From: Burkholderiales bacterium
Lineage (GTDB): Bacteria > Pseudomonadota > Gammaproteobacteria > Burkholderiales > Ga0077523
Reading direction: 5' to 3'
NCBI GenBank assembly: GCA_019747905.1
Contig: JAIEQG010000040.1
Coordinates: 66,403-121,029 of the forward strand
DNA: 54,627 bases
Shown: positions 32,699-41,421 of the stretch, piece by piece
Numbering within the stretch: the first letter of the stretch is position 1
Layout: each line of letters starts with the position of its first letter
The notes under the pieces: model-generated
Databases searched by the model: none
What the model was told of the DNA's origin: nothing
Seen by the model: only the letters and a program-made list of their open reading frames with translations
Program-made: the position numbers and the translations under genes

Positions 32699-34003
32699 AT
32701 GATGACTGCACACGCGGTGGGTCGCTGGGTGATCGGTGCGGTGCTCGTTGCCCTGGCCGGATGTTCGACGACGCGCATGAGCGGGGACCAGCTCGCTCGG
32801 GTCGCGAAGGACTGGGCACTCGGTATCCGCGCGAGCCAGGTGATTCCGGTCTATCCCTTGACGGAAGATCTGCAGCCGGGCGACGTGTTCCTCGTGGAGA
32901 CGCCGCTCGCGGACCAGGTCAAGGTCTACTCCGAGAAGGGCTTCCTCCCGCTCGAGAACCTGGTGGTGCGGCTGCATCCCAAAGGCTACCGCGATTTCTA
33001 TCGCGGCTGGCCGGGCGTGGAGGACGGCAAGCATGCCCCACCGCGTCGCTGGCAGTTTCCGAAGACCGCAGGGGAAGAGGTGCCGGCCGACTATTCCGAC
33101 GCACCCCTCGCCGCTTTTCCCACCTACAACTTCTCAGTGAGCCGCAGCGGCGGATTGAGCCTCGCGATACCCGTGCAGAGCGTGCCCGTGGGGCTCAACC
33201 TGCTCGACACGGCTTCGGCCAACGGCACGATCACGCTGAAGGACGCGTACACCTACGGCCTGCCGGCGCGGGCGATGGACGATGCCGTCAAGGGCTGGGG
33301 CAGGGAGAGCCGCGAGTACCTGCAGCAGTACGCACCACCGCCGGTCGAACCCGGCGGCAAGGGGCCGGCGAAGAGTTTCTACCTGCGGGTCATCAATCGG
33401 GTGTACCTGGTCAAGACCGTGGACGTATCGCTGTTCTCCAACCGCGCGACCGCAGCCGACGCGTCGGCCGGTGTGCCGGGCAAGGTGGACCTGCTCAACA
33501 TCGGCAGCGATACCGAGGCCAAGAAGCGCTTCGACGAAGTGAACAAGGTGCTGGCGGCCGCCTCCGGGCCGAAGGGCGAAGCGCCGGCCGCAGACGCCGC
33601 CGCGGCGCCACCGATTTCAGCGGGCGGCAGCGTGCGCGTCGCGATGGCGACGAGCCGCTCGGTGTCGATGGTGGAATCGTTCGCGCGCCCGCTCGTGATC
33701 GGCTACCTGGCTACGGACTATCGCATCCTGGACAAGGGCGAGCTGGGTCCGCCGCAGGCCTCGCTTGCCGTGATCGAGGGGCGCCCGCAGCTGCCGGCCA
33801 CGCCGATCCCGTACAGCGGGTGCGACTCGAACTGCGGCAAGCTCAAGGTGTGGCTGGGCGATGACTTCAACAACAAGGCGAACGTGAAGCAGCTCACCCA
33901 GTGGATGCAGCAACAGCCGGACGCCGTGGCACTGCCCGACCTGATGACCGGCCCGTACCCAGACCTGCGACGCCGTGCCGTCGCGGAAATCGTCGAACCC
34001 TGA
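32699..34003 (+). CDS. Unknown lipoprotein
   Basis: A 434-aa protein I do not recognise. Residues 1-22 form a lipoprotein signal with lipobox LAGC (Cys22) followed by Ser, which predicts the outer membrane. The body has no transmembrane segment. An Ala/Pro-rich low-complexity linker occurs around residues 290-310 (PAADAAAAPPI). A CDSNC pair near residue 378 may form a disulfide. The tandem ATG start at 32699 follows a CCGGAGA ribosome-binding site. It is divergent from the metacaspase-CHAT genes across a 258-bp intergenic region with no other gene. A 60-aa protein follows 14 nt later. Shared function with the divergent genes is possible but unproven. Confidence 0.75.
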   Translation: MMTAHAVGRWVIGAVLVALAGCSTTRMSGDQLARVAKDWALGIRASQVIPVYPLTEDLQPGDVFLVETPLADQVKVYSEKGFLPLENLVVRLHPKGYRDFYRGWPGVEDGKHAPPRRWQFPKTAGEEVPADYSDAPLAAFPTYNFSVSRSGGLSLAIPVQSVPVGLNLLDTASANGTITLKDAYTYGLPARAMDDAVKGWGRESREYLQQYAPPPVEPGGKGPAKSFYLRVINRVYLVKTVDVSLFSNRATAADASAGVPGKVDLLNIGSDTEAKKRFDEVNKVLAAASGPKGEAPAADAAAAPPISAGGSVRVAMATSRSVSMVESFARPLVIGYLATDYRILDKGELGPPQASLAVIEGRPQLPATPIPYSGCDSNCGKLKVWLGDDFNNKANVKQLTQWMQQQPDAVALPDLMTGPYPDLRRRAVAEIVEP

Positions 34004-34017
34004 CGGAGAAGCCCGCC

Positions 34018-34200
34018 ATGGCATTGCCACCCCCGAGCCCCAAAGCCCACGTGCCTCGCGACGAAGTGTCGAACGAGGTGAAGATGATGCTCAAGCTGGA
34101 TGACCGCGTGCGATGGATCGCGGTCGTGTTCGAGAAGAACGACGGGGTGCAGGACCTGTTCACGGTGACGCCGTGGACGAGTGATCCGACGGCGGGGTGA
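34018..34200 (+). CDS. Small 60-aa protein of unknown function
   Basis: Sixty residues from an ATG with a CGGAGA ribosome-binding site 8-9 nt upstream, 14 nt after the lipoprotein stop. The sequence starts Pro-rich (MALPPPSPKAHVPRDE) and then has an amphipathic segment ending in VRWIAVVFEKNDGVQDLF. No signal peptide or transmembrane segment is evident. Tight spacing suggests co-translation with the lipoprotein. A bipartite hairpin repeat follows directly. Confidence 0.6.
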   Translation: MALPPPSPKAHVPRDEVSNEVKMMLKLDDRVRWIAVVFEKNDGVQDLFTVTPWTSDPTAG

Positions 34201-34214
34201 TCGAGTAGCGTCGG

Positions 34215-34303
34215 CCCCCACCCTGACCCTCCCCCGGCGAAGCCGGGGGAGGGGACGTACCACTCCTTCCCCCACCTCCGGTGGGGGAAGGTTGGGATGG
34301 GGG
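34215..34303. repeat. Bipartite hairpin repeat, copy 3
   Basis: CCCTCCCCCGGC/GCCGGGGGAGGG hairpin, spacer with ACGTACCACT, then CCTTCCCCCACC/GGTGGGGGAAGG hairpin, ending GGGATGGGGGC. It separates the convergent small gene and mfd. Its second loop region (ACCTCCGGT) is the exact reverse complement of that in copy 1 read on the same strand (ACCGGAGGT). Confidence 0.9.
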
Positions 34304-34313
34304 CCGCGGCCCA

Positions 34314-37300
34314 CTAAGCCGCCACCGGCTCCCGCAATTCCTTGAATACTTCCTTCACCCGCACCACCCGCATCGCCACTTCCGCGAGCTTGACGTCGAT
34401 TCTCAGCTTCTCGGGCCCGGCGAGCTTGTAGCTGCGCCGTTGCTGCACGAGCTGGATGATGCGGGCCGGATCGATCGGCGGATTCGGCTTGAACGTGAGT
34501 TGAATCGACTCGCTGGATGCATCGATGCGAGCCACGCCCAGCGGCTCGGCGAGGATGCGCAGCCGGTGGGTGTCGAGCAGCGCCTTCACCGGATCCGTCG
34601 GACGGCCGAAGCGGTCGATCAGCTCCTCGATCATCTGCTCCAGCGAGTCCAGCGTCTCGCAGTTGGCGAGCCGCTTGTACAGCACCAGGCGCTCGTGCAC
34701 GTCGGCACAGTAGTCCTCGGGCAGCAGGGCGGGCGCGTGCAGGTTGATGTCGATGCCGGCGTGCAGCGGTCCTTCGAGATCGGGTTCCTTGCCGTTCTTC
34801 AATGACCGCACCGCGTGGTTGAGCAGATCGATGTAGAGACTGAACCCGACTTCCTGCATCTCGCCGCTCTGCGATTCACCGAGCACTTCGCCGGCGCCAC
34901 GGATCTCGAGATCGTGCATGGCGAGGTAGAAGCCGGAACCCAGTTCTTCCATCATCTGGATCGCTTCCAGGCGCTTCTTCGCCTGCGAGGTGACGGCCTC
35001 TTCGTCGGGGGTCAGCAGATACGCGTACGCCTGATGGTGAGAACGTCCGACCCGGCCGCGCAGCTGGTGCAGCTGCGCCAGACCGAAGCGATCGGCCCGG
35101 TTGATGATGATGGTATTGGCCGTAGGCACGTCGATGCCGGTCTCGATGATGGTGGTGCACAGGAGCACATTGAAGCGCGCTGCGTAGAAATCGCGCATGG
35201 CCTGCTCGAGATCGCGCTCGCCCATCTGGCCATGGGCCACGCGGATCCGCGCCTCGGGCAGCAGGGCGGTCAACTTCGCTTCCCAGTTGCCGATGGTCTC
35301 CACTTCGTTGTGGAGAAAGTACACCTGCCCGCCGCGCTTCAGTTCGCGCAGCACGGCTTCGCGGACCAGGCCTTCGGAGTAGCGCGACACGAAGGTCTTG
35401 ATGGCCAGGCGCTTCTGCGGGGCCGTCGCGATGACCGAAAAGTCGCGCAGACCCTCGAGCGACATGGCGAGCGTGCGCGGGATCGGCGTGGCTGTCAGCG
35501 TCAGCACGTCCACCTCGGCGCGCAGCTGCTTCAACAATTCCTTCTGGCGCACACCGAAACGGTGCTCTTCGTCGATGATCACGAGACCGAGGTTCTTGAA
35601 GCGCACGTCCTTCGACAGGAGCTTGTGCGTTCCTATGACGATGTCGATGGAGCCATTCTCGAGACCCTGCAAGGCGGCGGCGGATTCCTTGGCGGATCGG
35701 AACCGCGAGAGTTCCGAGAGCTTCACCGGCCAGTCGGCGAACCGGTCGGAGAAGTTCTGGAAGTGCTGCTCCGCGAGCAGCGTCGTCGGCACCAGAACCG
35801 CCACTTGCTTGCCGTCGGCGACCGCGACGAAGGCCGCCCGCAGCGCCACTTCGGTCTTGCCGAACCCGACATCGCCGCAGATCAGGCGGTCCATGGGTTT
35901 GCCCGATTCGAGATCCTTGATCACCGCTTCGATGGCGGCGGCCTGGTCCGCGGTCTCCTCGAACGCGAAGCCCGCACGGAACGCTTCGTAGTCCTGGTGT
36001 TTCAGCGTGAATGCATGCCCCTGGCGCGCAGCCCGCTGTGCATAGAGGTGCAACAGTTCCGCCGCGGTGTCGCGCACCTGCTTCGCGGCACGCCGGCGGG
36101 CGCGTTGCCAGTCGCCACTGCCGAGCTTGTGCAGCGGGGCGTTCTCCGGCGCCATCCCGGCATAGCGGCTGATCACCTGGAGCTGCGACACCGGCACGTA
36201 GAGCTTGTCGCCGCCGTCGTACTCGAGGGTCAGGAGTTCGGCCGGGCCGTCGCCGAGGTCCATGGTGACGAGGCCCAGGTAGCGACCGATGCCGTGGCTC
36301 TCGTGCACGACCGGATCACCGACCTTGACCTCGGACAGGTCGCGCAGGACATTCTCGGCCGACGTGCGGCGTTCGCGATCTTTCGCGCGGCTGCGAGCCG
36401 TGGTTGCGTACAGCTCGGTTTCCGTGACGACCGCGATGCCGGCGTCGTTCAGGACGAATCCCGCGTACAGCGGTGCGACCGTCAGCATCAGCCGATCGGC
36501 CGCCTCGGTGAATGCGTCGAACGACTCGACCAGCTTCGGTTCGAGCGCGTGTGTCGCGAGGAACTCCAGCATCGTCTCGCGCCGCCCCAGGCTTTCTGCG
36601 ATCAGCAGTAACCGGCCCGGGTACGTCGCGACAAAGCGCTTCAGCGCGTTGAGCGGATCGGCGGCGCGCCGATCGACGGCCACCGGCGGCAGGGAGGCGA
36701 CGGGGGGTGTGTCGGCCGGGGCGGTAGCGCCCATCTCGATCCGCGCATACGGTTTGACGGCGCCGAAGAACTCGTCCTCGCGCAGATACAGCGCATTGGG
36801 GGGGAGCAACGGCTGATTCGCATCGCCGCGCAGGAGGTCGTAGCGTCCCTGCGTGTCACGCCAGAACTGCGCGATGCTGCCGGGCACGTCGCCATGCAAT
36901 GCGATCAGGGTCGTTTCGGGCAAGTAGTCGGTCAGGATCGCCGTGTCTTCGAAGAACAGCGGCAGGTAGTACTCGATGCCTGCGGGCGCGACGTTGTTGC
37001 CGATGTCCTTGTACAGCCGGCGCTTGGAGGGGTCGCCTTCGAAGACCTCGCGAAACCGCTGGCGAAAGCGCGTGCGGCCCGCTTCGTCCATGGGGAACTC
37101 GCGTGCCGGCAGCAGCCGCACTTCACGGACCTTGTAGATGCTGCGCTGGGTGTCGACGTCGAACGTCCGGATCGATTCGATCTCGTCGTCCATCAGGTCG
37201 ATCCGGTAGGGCAGGGTGGAGCCCATCGGGAAGAGATCGATCAGCCCGCCGCGGTAGCTCACTTCACCCGGTGCCACCACCTGTGAGACGTTGGTGTAAC

Positions 37301-37736
37301 CGGCCATGGTGAGCTGGCGCCGGAATTCCTCCGGGGGCAGCCGCTCGCCCTGCTTCAGGAAGAAGGTGTACGCCCCGAGGAACTCGCGCGGCGGCAGTCG
37401 CAGCAATGCGGTCGACACGGGAACGATCACGACGTCCACCGTGCCCTGCATCATCAGATACAGCGTCTCGAGGCGTTCCGACACCAGGTCCTGGTGCGGC
37501 GAGAAGGTGTCGTAGGGCAGGGTTTCCCAGTCGGGCAGCAGGTGCGCCTTCAACGCCGGCGCGAACCAGCGCATCTCCTCCAGCAGGCGCTGCGCGTCCA
37601 CCGCCGTGGCAGTGACGATCGCCAGCGGACGATGCGCGGCTGCCAGTTCGGCGAGTGCGAGTGCGTCGGAAGACCCTGCCAGGAATGGGGCCTGGAAGCG
37701 CTGGCCGCGCGGCGGGATGGGAAGCGGAAGAACCAT
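34314..37736 (-). CDS. mfd: Transcription-repair coupling factor Mfd
   Basis: A 1140-aa Mfd, normal length. It removes RNA polymerase stalled at DNA lesions and recruits UvrA. The UvrB-homology region is at the N-terminus, the RNA polymerase-interaction domain near GDPVVHESHGIGRYLG, and the superfamily II translocase follows with Walker A GDVGFGKTE, DEEH box (IIDEEHRFG), TLTATPIPRTL and RVGRSHHQAY. The C-terminal TRCF domain closes the protein. A perfect TATAAT -10 hexamer on the minus strand (37761-37766) lies about 25 nt upstream of the ATG at 37736. It is divergent from ispD. Confidence 0.98.
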   Translation of the reverse strand: MVLPLPIPPRGQRFQAPFLAGSSDALALAELAAAHRPLAIVTATAVDAQRLLEEMRWFAPALKAHLLPDWETLPYDTFSPHQDLVSERLETLYLMMQGTVDVVIVPVSTALLRLPPREFLGAYTFFLKQGERLPPEEFRRQLTMAGYTNVSQVVAPGEVSYRGGLIDLFPMGSTLPYRIDLMDDEIESIRTFDVDTQRSIYKVREVRLLPAREFPMDEAGRTRFRQRFREVFEGDPSKRRLYKDIGNNVAPAGIEYYLPLFFEDTAILTDYLPETTLIALHGDVPGSIAQFWRDTQGRYDLLRGDANQPLLPPNALYLREDEFFGAVKPYARIEMGATAPADTPPVASLPPVAVDRRAADPLNALKRFVATYPGRLLLIAESLGRRETMLEFLATHALEPKLVESFDAFTEAADRLMLTVAPLYAGFVLNDAGIAVVTETELYATTARSRAKDRERRTSAENVLRDLSEVKVGDPVVHESHGIGRYLGLVTMDLGDGPAELLTLEYDGGDKLYVPVSQLQVISRYAGMAPENAPLHKLGSGDWQRARRRAAKQVRDTAAELLHLYAQRAARQGHAFTLKHQDYEAFRAGFAFEETADQAAAIEAVIKDLESGKPMDRLICGDVGFGKTEVALRAAFVAVADGKQVAVLVPTTLLAEQHFQNFSDRFADWPVKLSELSRFRSAKESAAALQGLENGSIDIVIGTHKLLSKDVRFKNLGLVIIDEEHRFGVRQKELLKQLRAEVDVLTLTATPIPRTLAMSLEGLRDFSVIATAPQKRLAIKTFVSRYSEGLVREAVLRELKRGGQVYFLHNEVETIGNWEAKLTALLPEARIRVAHGQMGERDLEQAMRDFYAARFNVLLCTTIIETGIDVPTANTIIINRADRFGLAQLHQLRGRVGRSHHQAYAYLLTPDEEAVTSQAKKRLEAIQMMEELGSGFYLAMHDLEIRGAGEVLGESQSGEMQEVGFSLYIDLLNHAVRSLKNGKEPDLEGPLHAGIDINLHAPALLPEDYCADVHERLVLYKRLANCETLDSLEQMIEELIDRFGRPTDPVKALLDTHRLRILAEPLGVARIDASSESIQLTFKPNPPIDPARIIQLVQQRRSYKLAGPEKLRIDVKLAEVAMRVVRVKEVFKELREPVAA

Positions 37737-37760
37737 GCGGACGGATGCGGGGAGGCGCGG

Positions 37761-37766
37761 ATTATA
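37761..37766 (-). promoter_or_regulatory. -10 element for mfd
   Basis: On the minus strand this reads TATAAT, 24 nt upstream of the mfd start. No good -35 match is visible at the expected distance, so the call rests on the perfect -10 and its position in the divergent gap. Confidence 0.4.
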
Positions 37767-37776
37767 GACGTCGCGC

Positions 37777-37806
37777 TTGCCCGGCTCGTGTCGGGACCCC
37801 GATAAT
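37777..37806 (+). promoter_or_regulatory. Candidate promoter of ispD-ispF
   Basis: TTGCCC (37777-37782) and GATAAT (37801-37806) are separated by 18 bp. The predicted transcript start near 37813 would be almost at the proposed TTG start of ispD, implying a leaderless or near-leaderless message. Tentative. Confidence 0.3.
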
Positions 37807-37815
37807 TCGCCGGCC

Positions 37816-38535
37816 TTGAACGAATCTGCACATCAGTCACGCTTCCATGCGCTCGTGCCCGCCGCCGGCAGCGGGAGCCGCCTGGGGTCGGGAGTACCGA
37901 AGCAATACCTGCCGCTCGCGGGTGCGCCGCTGATCCAGCACTCGCTGACGACCCTGACCGGGCATGGAGACCTGACAGCGGTCCACGTCGTACTTGCACC
38001 GGACGACGATCGATTCGAGGTGGACGTGCCGGCGTCTTTGCGCACCAAGGTGAAGGCGCTGCGATGTGGCGGCGACAGCCGGGCAGCGTCGGTGCTGAAC
38101 GGACTGCACGCCATGGCCGAATCCGTGCGTGAGGACGATTGGGTCCTGGTGCATGACGCGGCGCGTCCTTGCCTGTCGAGCGCATTGCTCGACCGGTTGT
38201 TGCGCGCGCTCGCATCCGATCCGGTCGGCGGCATCCTGGCGCTGCCGGTGGCCGATACCCTGAAGGCGGCGGACGACGATCGTCGCATCGTCCGTACCGT
38301 CGACCGTGCCGGATTGTGGCAAGCGCAGACGCCGCAGATGTTCCGTTATGGCATCTTGCGGCGCGCGCTAGAGGCAGCGGATGCGGACATGGTCACCGAC
38401 GAAGCGTCGGCCGTGGAAGCGCTCGGCCAGCAGCCGCGTCTCATCGAGGGCGACACCACCAATCTCAAAGTCACGTATGCTCGGGACATGATTCTCGCTG
38501 AACTCATCCTGCGGCAACGCGCGCGATCGGATTGA
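37816..38535 (+). CDS. ispD: 2-C-methyl-D-erythritol 4-phosphate cytidylyltransferase IspD
   Basis: A 239-aa IspD, which makes CDP-methylerythritol in the MEP isoprenoid pathway. The CTP-binding N-terminal motif [11 protein letters not shown] and PKQYLPLAG are present, with VHDAARPCL and [11 protein letters not shown] further on. The start is uncertain: there is no in-frame ATG near the domain, and a TTG at 37816 gives a typical length, while another TTG at 37777 is also possible. It is followed 4 nt later by ispF, the next but one step of the same pathway, as commonly seen. Confidence 0.95.
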   Translation: MNESAHQSRFHALVPAAGSGSRLGSGVPKQYLPLAGAPLIQHSLTTLTGHGDLTAVHVVLAPDDDRFEVDVPASLRTKVKALRCGGDSRAASVLNGLHAMAESVREDDWVLVHDAARPCLSSALLDRLLRALASDPVGGILALPVADTLKAADDDRRIVRTVDRAGLWQAQTPQMFRYGILRRALEAADADMVTDEASAVEALGQQPRLIEGDTTNLKVTYARDMILAELILRQRARSD

Positions 38536-38539
38536 CCCG

Positions 38540-39046
38540 ATGAACGTCCGGGTCGGGCAGGGATTCGACGTGCATGCGCTGGTGGCGGGCCGGCCACTCA
38601 TCATCGGTGGCGTGACGATTCCCTTCGAGAAGGGCCTGCTCGGCCATTCGGACGCGGACGTGCTGCTGCACGCCATCTGCGATGCGCTGCTGGGCGCCGC
38701 AGGGCTCGGCGATATCGGACGGCATTTCCCCGACACGGATCCGGCGTTCAAGGGTGCGGACAGCCGCGTGCTGTTGCGCGAAACCGGTGCGAAGGTCCGC
38801 GCGGCCGGCTGGCGCATCGGCAACATCGACGCGACGATCATCGCCCAGGCACCGAAGATGGCACCGCACGCGGCGCAGATGACGGCGAACATCGCCGCCG
38901 ATCTTGGCATCGCTGCCGATGCGGTCAACCTCAAGGCCAAGACCACCGAGCGCCTCGGATTCACCGGTCGGGGCGAGGGCATCGCCGCGGAAGCCGTGGC
39001 GTTGTTGCAGCGGGATGTCGAGCCAGCCGCGTACGGCCGCAGCTAG
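38540..39046 (+). CDS. ispF: 2-C-methyl-D-erythritol 2,4-cyclodiphosphate synthase IspF
   Basis: A 168-aa IspF, normal length. Zinc-binding residues are in GFDVHAL and [19 protein letters not shown], and the substrate region in [29 protein letters not shown] is the C-terminal signature. The ATG lies 4 nt after the ispD stop, so the pair is one operon. The gap to the following gene (39047-39122) holds no separate feature. Confidence 0.97.
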   Translation: MNVRVGQGFDVHALVAGRPLIIGGVTIPFEKGLLGHSDADVLLHAICDALLGAAGLGDIGRHFPDTDPAFKGADSRVLLRETGAKVRAAGWRIGNIDATIIAQAPKMAPHAAQMTANIAADLGIAADAVNLKAKTTERLGFTGRGEGIAAEAVALLQRDVEPAAYGRS

Positions 39047-39122
39047 CGGCGTGAGCCACCCCGGCCGCAGGCTGGGGATCGACGGAAAGGCGAATCGCCG
39101 TTGGACGCCGACGAGGTAACGG

Positions 39123-39680
39123 TTGCCCCGGTACGGCGGCGCGGAGGCTAGCGTTCGCGTTTTCTACGCGTTGTGGCCGGAGCATGCGCTTGCCGATCGA
39201 TTGGCGGAGCACGCGACGGTGTTGCAGGCGGGCGTCGGCGGCAGGATCACTCGGACGGATTCGATCCACCTCACGCTGGCGTTCCTGGGCGACGTCGATC
39301 CGGGTCGCCTCGACGAACTGCGGGCGCCTCCACCTGCCATCGCCGTGGATCAATTCGCGTTGGAACTGGATCGCCTGGGTGCCTGGCATCACAACGGCAT
39401 CGGTTGGGTCGCACCGGCAACGACGCCGGAACCGCTTGCCGACCTGCAGATGCGCCTTTCGGATTGGCTGGAATCGATCGGATTCACGTTCGATCGGCGT
39501 GCGTTCAAACCGCACGTGACCCTCCTGCGCAAGTGCACCGGCAGGGTGGAGACTGTGGCGATCGAATCGATGCGGTGGTCGGTGGATGAGTATGTGCTCG
39601 TGCGGTCGACGCTGGATTCGGCTGGGTCGCGGTATGAGGTGATCGGGAGGTTCCCGTTGCGGCCGATGCCCCCACCCTGA
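39123..39680 (+). CDS. thpR: RNA 2',3'-cyclic phosphodiesterase (ThpR/LigT-like)
   Basis: A 185-aa member of the 2H phosphoesterase family. The two catalytic HxT motifs are visible in IHLTLAFLG and PHVTLLRK. The start is a TTG at 39123, supported by a GAGG site 6 nt upstream and the absence of any in-frame ATG or GTG nearby. The last codons (PMPPP) and the stop lie inside a bipartite hairpin repeat, so the native C-terminus may have been replaced by repeat sequence. The gene follows ispF on the same strand. Confidence 0.88.
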   Translation: MPRYGGAEASVRVFYALWPEHALADRLAEHATVLQAGVGGRITRTDSIHLTLAFLGDVDPGRLDELRAPPPAIAVDQFALELDRLGAWHHNGIGWVAPATTPEPLADLQMRLSDWLESIGFTFDRRAFKPHVTLLRKCTGRVETVAIESMRWSVDEYVLVRSTLDSAGSRYEVIGRFPLRPMPPP

Positions 39681-39758
39681 CCCTCCCCCAGCTTCGCTGG
39701 GGGAGGGAATGTAGTGCTCCTTCCCCCACCTTCGGTGGGGGAAGGCCGGGATGGGGGC
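39669..39758. repeat. Bipartite hairpin repeat, copy 4
   Basis: CCCTCCCCCAGC/GCTGGGGGAGGG hairpin with a TTCG loop, a spacer, then CCTTCCCCCACC/GGTGGGGGAAGG with a TTCG loop, ending GGGATGGGGGC. It supplies the stop codon of the upstream phosphodiesterase gene and separates it from the convergent 88-aa gene. Confidence 0.9.
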
Positions 39759-39783
39759 TGCCGCCCGGGAGAGCAGTCTGTGG

Positions 39784-40050
39784 CTATCGCCCCCGCGGCT
39801 TGCGCAACGCCGGATTGTCCCGGTCGATGTCCGCCTGCACCTGCTCGCGGCTGCGTTCGTAGACGATCTCGCGACCCATCACCGCACCCACGTAGGCCTT
39901 GCCGGTGCGCGTCGGTGTCAGATCGCACTTGACGTTGTGGATACCTTCGCCGAGAACCACCGAGATGCGGTCCGCCTTCCGCTCGAACACCGCGACTTCC
40001 ATGGTCTGGCCGGTCTCGGTCACGCGAACCTGGATCTTCTGGGTGTACAT
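39784..40050 (-). CDS. Small protein of unknown function
   Basis: An 88-aa soluble protein I do not recognise. It begins MYTQKIQVRVTETGQTMEV and appears beta-rich in the first 60 residues, then turns basic and charged (SREQVQADIDRD). There is no signal peptide or Cys. It lies 23 nt after the histidine kinase gene on the same strand and may be translated from the OmpR-EnvZ message. A good upstream AGCGAGGACGAC leader supports the ATG at 40050. Confidence 0.7.
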   Translation of the reverse strand: MYTQKIQVRVTETGQTMEVAVFERKADRISVVLGEGIHNVKCDLTPTRTGKAYVGAVMGREIVYERSREQVQADIDRDNPALRKPRGR

Positions 40051-40073
40051 GTCGTCCTCGCTGAAATGGTGGC

Positions 40074-41414
40074 CTACGCGGTTGCTTCGGTCTCATCGAC
40101 CTCGAGCGGCAGATCCACCCGGGCCTCCAGGCCGCCCCCCGCGCGCTGCGCCAGGCGTACCTGGCCGCCGTGCATGCGCGCGACCCGATCGACGATGGCG
40201 AGCCCGAGTCCGGCACCGCCGGAATCGCTGCGTGCGGCCTCGAGCCGCGTGAAGGGTTGCATCACCCGATCCACCTCCTGCTCGGGGATGCCGGGGCCGC
40301 GATCGAGCACTTTCAGCACTGCCGCGCCGTTCTCGCGCACGGTCTCGATCTCCACGTCGCCTGCGCCGTAGCGCAGGGCATTGTCCACGAGGTTGGTGAT
40401 CATGCGCTGCACCGCCAGCGGTTTCAGCGGGAGCGCGGGAAGCACGGTCAGCTTCGTCCTGACCGGTTCGCCGCGCTTCTCGTAGCGCTCGGCGAGCGCA
40501 CTCACCATGCCGTTCAGGTCGGCACGCGGATCGGTGGCTTCGTTCGCGCCTTCGCGTGCGAAATCGAGGAACTGGTTGATGATCGCATCCATGTCCTCGA
40601 TGTCCTGCACCATGCCTTCGCGGGCGGAAGGATCGAGCTGGTCACGGCTCATCTCCAGCGCGAGTTGCAGTCGCGACAACGGCGTGCGCAGGTCATGCGA
40701 CACGCCGGCCAGCAGGACCGCGCGATTCGCCTCCTGTTCCTTGAGGGCATCGGTCATGCGGTTGAACGCATGCGAGAGCGTGCGGATTTCCGAGGGGCCC
40801 TTCTCCGGAAGCGCCGCGGGCGTCTTGCCGGCACCGATGTCGCGCGCGGCATTGGCCAGGGCGCGCAATGGACGGTTCACCCGCAGCATGAGAGCCAGGC
40901 CGCCGGCCAGCGCCAAGGCCAGGCTCACGAGGCTCCAGCCGACCCAGGCCGCCGTCGACGTGAAGCCGAACGCGTTGGGCGGAAACACCACCCACCACGC
41001 CTGTTCCTTGACGCGGATCTTGATCCACAGCGAACGGTCGGAGTCCTCGAGCATCGCCAGGGCCAGCGTGTTGCCACCGGAGAGCCGTTTCAATTGATCC
41101 GATACGGCGGTCAGCAGCGGCGATTGCTCGACCGCTATCTCGTCGATGTCCCAGGTGGTGGCTGGCAGCAGCCGGATGTTCTGCATGGCTGCCGGTAACC
41201 GTTCCATGAATTTCTTGCGCGACGCCGCAGGCATCGTGTCGAGTGCCACGGCCACGGTATTGAGCACGCTCGCTATGTTGGATGCGAGCTGATCGGATTT
41301 GGTCTGAGCGCTGGTCAGGCGAAAGAACTGGATCCACGCGAGCTGACTGGCGATGAGGATCGCCGTGATGAGCAGCACCGAACGCCAGAGGAGGGAGCGG
41401 GGCAGAAGACCCAT
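40074..41414 (-). CDS. envZ: EnvZ-like sensor histidine kinase
   Basis: A 446-aa membrane sensor kinase. TM1 is at about 11-29 and TM2 at about 155-178, bracketing a periplasmic domain of about 125 residues. A HAMP linker follows to about 230. The phospho-acceptor His240 lies in GVSHDLRTPLSRL. The ATP-binding lid motifs are present (DRGPGIPEQEV, GGAGLGLAIV). The EnvZ assignment follows from architecture and the OmpR-type partner 7 nt upstream. The sensed stimulus (osmolarity in enterics) is not shown by the sequence. Confidence 0.9.
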   Translation of the reverse strand: MGLLPRSLLWRSVLLITAILIASQLAWIQFFRLTSAQTKSDQLASNIASVLNTVAVALDTMPAASRKKFMERLPAAMQNIRLLPATTWDIDEIAVEQSPLLTAVSDQLKRLSGGNTLALAMLEDSDRSLWIKIRVKEQAWWVVFPPNAFGFTSTAAWVGWSLVSLALALAGGLALMLRVNRPLRALANAARDIGAGKTPAALPEKGPSEIRTLSHAFNRMTDALKEQEANRAVLLAGVSHDLRTPLSRLQLALEMSRDQLDPSAREGMVQDIEDMDAIINQFLDFAREGANEATDPRADLNGMVSALAERYEKRGEPVRTKLTVLPALPLKPLAVQRMITNLVDNALRYGAGDVEIETVRENGAAVLKVLDRGPGIPEQEVDRVMQPFTRLEAARSDSGGAGLGLAIVDRVARMHGGQVRLAQRAGGGLEARVDLPLEVDETEATA

Positions 41415-41421
41415 GGCGGGC

